Notes under the pieces: generated by a model
What the model was told of the DNA's origin: nothing
The model's input: only the letters and a program-made list of their open reading frames with translations
Database searches by the model: none
Assembly (NCBI GenBank): GCA_041905595.1
Contig: JAYRKT010000010.1
Location: forward strand, 60,500-124,499
Length of the DNA stretch: 64,000 nucleotides
Origin: Aliitabrizicola sp041905595
GTDB taxonomy: Bacteria; Pseudomonadota; Alphaproteobacteria; Rhodobacterales; Rhodobacteraceae
Direction: 5' to 3'
Translations under genes and position numbers: made by a program
Shown here: positions 60,653 to 64,000 of the stretch, piece by piece
Layout of the letters: each line of letters starts with the position of its first letter
How positions within the stretch are numbered: the first letter of the stretch is position 1

Positions 60653-61392
60653 CCCAAGACTTCGATGTCGCCGCCGCGGCCCGCACGCTGCTGGACATCC
60701 GCCGGGGGTCCGCCCGCCCGGCGGGCCTGGCGCTGACGCCGCCCGATACGAACGCGGCCTATGCCGTGCAGCGCGCGGTGGTCGCCGAACTGGGCGGGGG
60801 GGCTTGGAAGATGGCACTGTTGGGCGGGCGCGACCGCCAGGCTGGGGCGCTGCCGGGCGAACTGGTCGCGGCATCGGGCGACCTGCTGCCGCCCTTGCCG
60901 CATGACGCCGACATCGAGGTCGAGACCGCCCTGATCCTGGGTGCAGACCTTGCCCCCGGTGCGGACCGGGCCGCAGCCCTTGCCGCCATCGGCGAGGTGC
61001 GGCTTTGCTTCGAGATCGTCACCTCGCGCTATGCCGACCGGGCGGCGGTCGATCCGCTGGAAGCCATGGCCGACGCCTTCAGCGCGGGCGGGATCGTGTT
61101 GGGCGATCCGCTGAAGGACTGGCGTCATGCTATGACCGGCCTGCTGGGCATCCGCCTGTGGCTGGATGACCAGCCGGTCAAGGCGCCGGAAACCGTGCAG
61201 CCCCTGGACGAAGCGTTGTCCTTCCTGGCCTGGCTGGCGGATCATGCGGCGGGCCAAGGCCTGCCCCTGCGCAAGGGCGACGTGATCATCACCGGTGCCC
61301 GGATCGGCCCGCTGCCGCTGAAGGATGCAGGCCGCGCGCGCGCAATCGCAGGCGAGGCAGGGGTATCGGTGAGCCTGCGACCGCCGGTCTGA
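60649..61392 (+). CDS. 2-keto-4-pentenoate hydratase-like enzyme (FAH superfamily)
   Basis: The 247-residue protein resembles MhpD-type hydratases and 4-oxalocrotonate decarboxylases: NAAYAVQRAVV, IEVETALILGADL with the metal-binding Glu pair, CFEIVTSRYAD and GDVIITGARIGPLPL. It would hydrate or decarboxylate a 2-keto-enoic acid. It is the last gene of the LacI-controlled operon, coupled by 4 bases to the kinase and followed by a terminator. Confidence 0.83.
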   Translation: MTQDFDVAAAARTLLDIRRGSARPAGLALTPPDTNAAYAVQRAVVAELGGGAWKMALLGGRDRQAGALPGELVAASGDLLPPLPHDADIEVETALILGADLAPGADRAAALAAIGEVRLCFEIVTSRYADRAAVDPLEAMADAFSAGGIVLGDPLKDWRHAMTGLLGIRLWLDDQPVKAPETVQPLDEALSFLAWLADHAAGQGLPLRKGDVIITGARIGPLPLKDAGRARAIAGEAGVSVSLRPPV

Positions 61393-61485
61393 AGGCGGAT
61401 GGAAATTCGCTTTGGCCATACCATAGCTACGGCGAGGCCATCGGCGGCAGCAATGCATATTGGGGCGATGCTAAGAAAGATAGAG

Positions 61486-61529
61486 CGACGAGGGCCGGCC
61501 GTTGAGGGCCGCCTCGTTCGTTTCTTTTT
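61486..61529 (+). terminator. Rho-independent terminator of the LacI-controlled operon
   Basis: ACGAGG (61488-61493) pairs with CCTCGT (61512-61517), extended inward by GGCC-type pairs around a short loop, and is followed by TTTCTTTTT at 61521-61529. It lies about 95 bases after the hydratase stop. Confidence 0.6.
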
Positions 61530-61674
61530 CTGATCGGGACGGGTCGAAGGTTTGTCAAAACGTGGCGGCAGGATTCGATCCTTAGCAGGGTGAGGCGGCT
61601 TCGCGTCACCTTTGCCGCAGCCATCCCGATCAGCACTTTCTCCCGCTCACAGGATGAGGGGGCCGAAATAGTGC

Positions 61675-61935
61675 CTCTATGAGCGCGTTCAGACCATGCA
61701 GCCAGGATTGTGCGCATCATGCGCCGGATGCCGACCGGGCCAACCATCCCCTTGATGTTTTAGGCAAGCATGCGCAGCGCCATCACGCTGCGCACGTTGT
61801 TGAGCCTCCCCGTCAGGAAATGGATGTGCCCCATTCATGCTTTGATCGTGCCGAACGGGTGCTCGACCGTGCAGCGGCGCAAAGTCATGCGATCGGGGTC
61901 ACGGCCAAGCCGCTGTCGCGCGGCATCGACCAGAG
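61675..61935 (-). pseudogene. IS1182-type transposase, decayed C-terminal fragment
   Basis: The minus strand reads LVDAARQRLGRDPDRMTLRR, CTVEHPFGTIKA, a TGA where Trp is expected, MGHIHFLTGRLNNVRSVMAL, RMLA, a TAA where Tyr is expected, then NIKGMVGPVGIRRMM. This is the catalytic-Glu and C-terminal block of IS1182-family transposases (VEHPFGTIKxWMG, F-L-T-R-x-L, ALxxLAYNIKR). Two nonsense codons and loss of the N-terminal part show a dead copy. Confidence 0.82.
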
Positions 61936-62241
61936 GCGAAGTTGTGCGCCTCGCCAATCACCTTTCTGAGGCTCATCACACCCTAATTCTGTGGAGAACC
62001 TATAAGTTGCTATTAGAAAAGTCAGGGTTTGGGAGAGATCCGCCCCTTTCAAGGTGCAGAGCAGGGAGATCGCTGCACCCCGCAATGAATGACTGGTCTC
62101 CGAGACTGCTGCGCTTGTCATGCCGCACCAGAGTCCGGCCGCTCTCCGCCCATACCGCCATCTGAGGTTCACTCGCCGCGATCTGCGTATGCCGGTCAGG
62201 TATGCTGGACCGTCATCTTGAAACAGCCCCCTCAACTCGCT
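61936..62241. other. Intergenic stretch upstream of the transposase relic
   Basis: About 300 bases between the IS1182 fragment and nadC. The minus-strand open frame here (to 62235) does not match the transposase or anything I recognise; no element end or terminator was found. Confidence 0.4.
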
Positions 62242-63087
62242 TCAGAAGTCGAGGCCCAGATCCAGGACGGGAACCGAATGGGTCAGCGCGCCGACCGAGA
62301 TATAGTCCACGCCGGTCGCCGCCACTTCGGCGATGCGGGACAGGCGCATGTTGCCCGACGCCTCGAGCACCACGCGGCCCTTGGCCATGGCGACGGCCCG
62401 GCGCATCGTGTCGCTGTCCATGTTGTCCAGCAGGACCACATCCGCGCCGCCCTCGTCCAGGACCTCGGCCAGTTGATCCAGCCGGTCCACCTCGATCTCG
62501 ACCCGCATCATGTGGGATGCGCGGGCCTTGACCGCTTGCAGGACGGCGCGGATGCCGCCGCCTGCGGCGATGTGGTTGTCCTTGATCAGGATCGCGTCCG
62601 ATAACGAGACCCGGTGATTGAAGCCGCCGCCATGCAGCACCGCCTGTTTTTCCACCAGCCGCAGGCCGGGCGTAGTCTTGCGCGTGCAGGTGATGCGCGC
62701 GGAGGTTCCCCGCGTCTCGGCCACGAAGGCGGCGGTCAGGGTGGCAATGCCCGACAAGCGGCCCGCGAAATTCAGCGCCACGCGTTCGGCCGACAGGATC
62801 GCGGCGGCGTCGCCGGTGATCTGGACCAGCGTGTCGCCGGCGGCAAAGAGGGTTGCGTCGGGGACCAGAACCTCGAACCGCAGGGAGGGGTCGATCAGGC
62901 GAAAGGCCAGCGCGGCAAGCTGCATTCCCGAGGCCGTGCCGCCGTCGCGCGCGCGGATCGCGGCTGTTGTGGTGGTGCCGGGCGCGATCACGGTGCGGGT
63001 GGTGATGTCGCCGTGACTGCCCAGATCCTCGATCAAGGCGGCGCGAACCAGGGGTTCCAGGATCAGGTCGGGCAAGGGCGGGATCAT
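62242..63087 (-). CDS. nadC: Nicotinate-nucleotide pyrophosphorylase (carboxylating)
   Basis: The 281-residue enzyme converts quinolinate and PRPP to nicotinate mononucleotide in de novo NAD synthesis. It has EDLGSHGDITTRTVI, RVALNFAGRLSGIATLTAAFV, TRKTTPGLRLVEKQAVLHGG, HRVSLSDAILIKDNHI and VEIEVDRLDQL, all standard for NadC. The ATG at 63087 overlaps the nadB stop by 4 bases; a longer reading would run back into nadB. Confidence 0.93.
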   Translation of the reverse strand: MIPPLPDLILEPLVRAALIEDLGSHGDITTRTVIAPGTTTTAAIRARDGGTASGMQLAALAFRLIDPSLRFEVLVPDATLFAAGDTLVQITGDAAAILSAERVALNFAGRLSGIATLTAAFVAETRGTSARITCTRKTTPGLRLVEKQAVLHGGGFNHRVSLSDAILIKDNHIAAGGGIRAVLQAVKARASHMMRVEIEVDRLDQLAEVLDEGGADVVLLDNMDSDTMRRAVAMAKGRVVLEASGNMRLSRIAEVAATGVDYISVGALTHSVPVLDLGLDF

Positions 63088-64000
63088 GAAGGCTCCGGCT
63101 GGGGGATGGGACGCAGGTCCAGGGCCTGCGCCAGGGTCATGCGGCTGCGGCGCGCCACGGGCAGCGGATCGGGGCAGTCGGTGCGGCAATGCGCGCCGCG
63201 GCTTTCATGCCGGGCAAGGGCCGCGGCACAGATCAGCGTGGCGGTTGCCGTCATGTTGGCAAGCTGCGGGCAATCGGGCTGCGCGGCCTCGATAGTGGCA
63301 ATGGTGCGCAGCGTGTCGGTGAGGCCCTGTGCGTCACGCAGCACGCCCGCACCGCCGGTCATGGCCTGTCGCAGGCGCGCGACCAGGGCCGGGTCCGGCA
63401 GGGGCGCGGGGGCCGGCCGGGGCAGGACCACGGGGTCGGCGGGCGGGCCGTCGCGACCGATCGACATTGCCGCGCGGCGGGCAAAGACCAGCGCCTCGAG
63501 CAGCCCGTTCGAGGCCAGACGGTTCGCGCCGTGCAAGCCCGTCGAGGCCGCCTCGCCACAGGCCCAAAGGCCAGGCAGGCTGCTGCGGCCGTCGGCATCC
63601 GTGGCGATCCCGCCCATGTGGTAATGCGCCGCCGCCGCCACGGGGATCGGCTGGCGCGCCGGGTCGATCCCGGCCCGCGCGCAGGCGGCGGCCACGGCGG
63701 GAAAGTCCGAATGGATGCGCGCGCCAAGCTTCCGGCAGTCCAGCGCAGGTCGGCGGCCCGCATGGGTTTCGGCATAAATGCCGCGCGCCACGATGTCGCG
63801 GGGCGCCAGTTCGGCATCAGGGTGCAGCGCCGTCATGAAGCGGACGCCCGCGGCATTGACCAGATGCGCGCCCTCGCCCCGCAGCGCCTCGGTCGCCAAG
63901 GGCGCGGGATCGGTGCCGCAGGCGATAGCGGTCGGGTGGAACTGCACGAATTCCGCGTCCGCGATCACCGCGCCCGCCCGGGCGGCCATGCCCAGGGCTT
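63084..64000 (-). CDS. nadB: L-aspartate oxidase, C-terminal part (partial)
   Basis: The last 305 or so residues of NadB, cut by the window edge. It has VQFHPTAIACG, FMTALHPDAELAPRDIVARG, AAAHYHMGGIATDADGRSSL, GLWACGEAASTGLHGANRLA and SNGLLEALVFARRAA, the FAD and substrate motifs of aspartate oxidase. NadB makes iminoaspartate, which NadA and NadC turn into nicotinate mononucleotide. The 4-base overlap with nadC shows one operon; nadA would be expected upstream, beyond the window. Confidence 0.93.
   Translation of the reverse strand, partial: ALGMAARAGAVIADAEFVQFHPTAIACGTDPAPLATEALRGEGAHLVNAAGVRFMTALHPDAELAPRDIVARGIYAETHAGRRPALDCRKLGARIHSDFPAVAAACARAGIDPARQPIPVAAAAHYHMGGIATDADGRSSLPGLWACGEAASTGLHGANRLASNGLLEALVFARRAAMSIGRDGPPADPVVLPRPAPAPLPDPALVARLRQAMTGGAGVLRDAQGLTDTLRTIATIEAAQPDCPQLANMTATATLICAAALARHESRGAHCRTDCPDPLPVARRSRMTLAQALDLRPIPQPEPS

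Noticed and set aside
1..64000. CRISPR arrays, tRNA and rRNA genes
   Set aside because: None was seen on reading both strands; no regularly spaced repeats, CCA-type cloverleafs or rRNA blocks were noticed.

Overview
The window is a GC-rich (roughly two-thirds G+C by eye), densely coding stretch of alphaproteobacterial DNA. Gene content, LivM-LivG and E1 alpha/beta fusions, a repABC replication module and TTT/Bug and Liv transporters suggest a Rhodobacterales plasmid or chromid (Paracoccus-like; the genus is inference). The repABC cassette at 27.1-30.6 kb, with perfect parS-like palindromes and a predicted antisense ctRNA, shows that this is part of a secondary replicon and not ordinary chromosome.

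Layout. (1) 0-19.1 kb: a catabolic island. On the + strand are an SDR tail, a fused E1 alpha/beta 2-oxoacid dehydrogenase, its E2 and an aldehyde dehydrogenase. A bidirectional terminator separates them from a long minus-strand operon running from 18.3 down to 5.1 kb: Zn-alcohol dehydrogenase, quinone reductase, ThDP enzyme, Liv-type ABC transporter (K, H, fused M-G, F), SDR, shikimate-dehydrogenase-like protein, GMC oxidoreductase and a second aldehyde dehydrogenase. A divergent GntR regulator faces a 26-bp inverted repeat. The substrate is unknown. (2) 19.2-23.0 kb: a YdiJ-like FAD/Fe-S oxidase with a divergent LysR regulator. (3) 23-31.4 kb: plasmid maintenance and decay zone, with an IS66 fragment, a complete IS5-type element with target duplication, a 1.85-kb gene-free partition region, repC-ctRNA-repB-repA, and a relic of an error-prone DnaE-type polymerase. 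(4) 31.4-37.3 kb: cupin, GNAT acetyltransferase, SWIM-SNF2 helicase, and an AbiEii-like nucleotidyltransferase with a small coupled upstream gene (putative toxin-antitoxin). (5) 37.6-48.2 kb: a tartrate/D-malate utilisation block: LysR regulator, divergent MFS transporter, tartrate dehydrogenase, glycerate 2-kinase, pyruvate kinase, enolase and a tripartite tricarboxylate transporter whose large permease gene tctA is broken. Tartrate or a relative can be converted to D-glycerate, 2-phosphoglycerate, PEP and pyruvate by enzymes of this one operon. (6) 48.5-50.1 kb: a DUF4160/DUF2442 pair and a frameshifted tyrosine recombinase. (7) 50.3-53.7 kb: AraC regulator, GMC oxidoreductase and a second AroE-like dehydrogenase. 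(8) 54.2-61.5 kb: an esterase pseudogene, then a LacI regulator and its likely target operon: polar amino-acid-type ABC importer, 2-hydroxyacid dehydrogenase, KDG-kinase-like PfkB kinase and a 2-keto-4-pentenoate-hydratase-like enzyme, closed by a terminator. (9) 61.7-64 kb: a decayed IS1182-type transposase and the nadB-nadC end of a de novo NAD operon running off the edge.

No tRNA, rRNA or CRISPR array was seen. All calls come from reading translations and DNA by eye; no database search was run.
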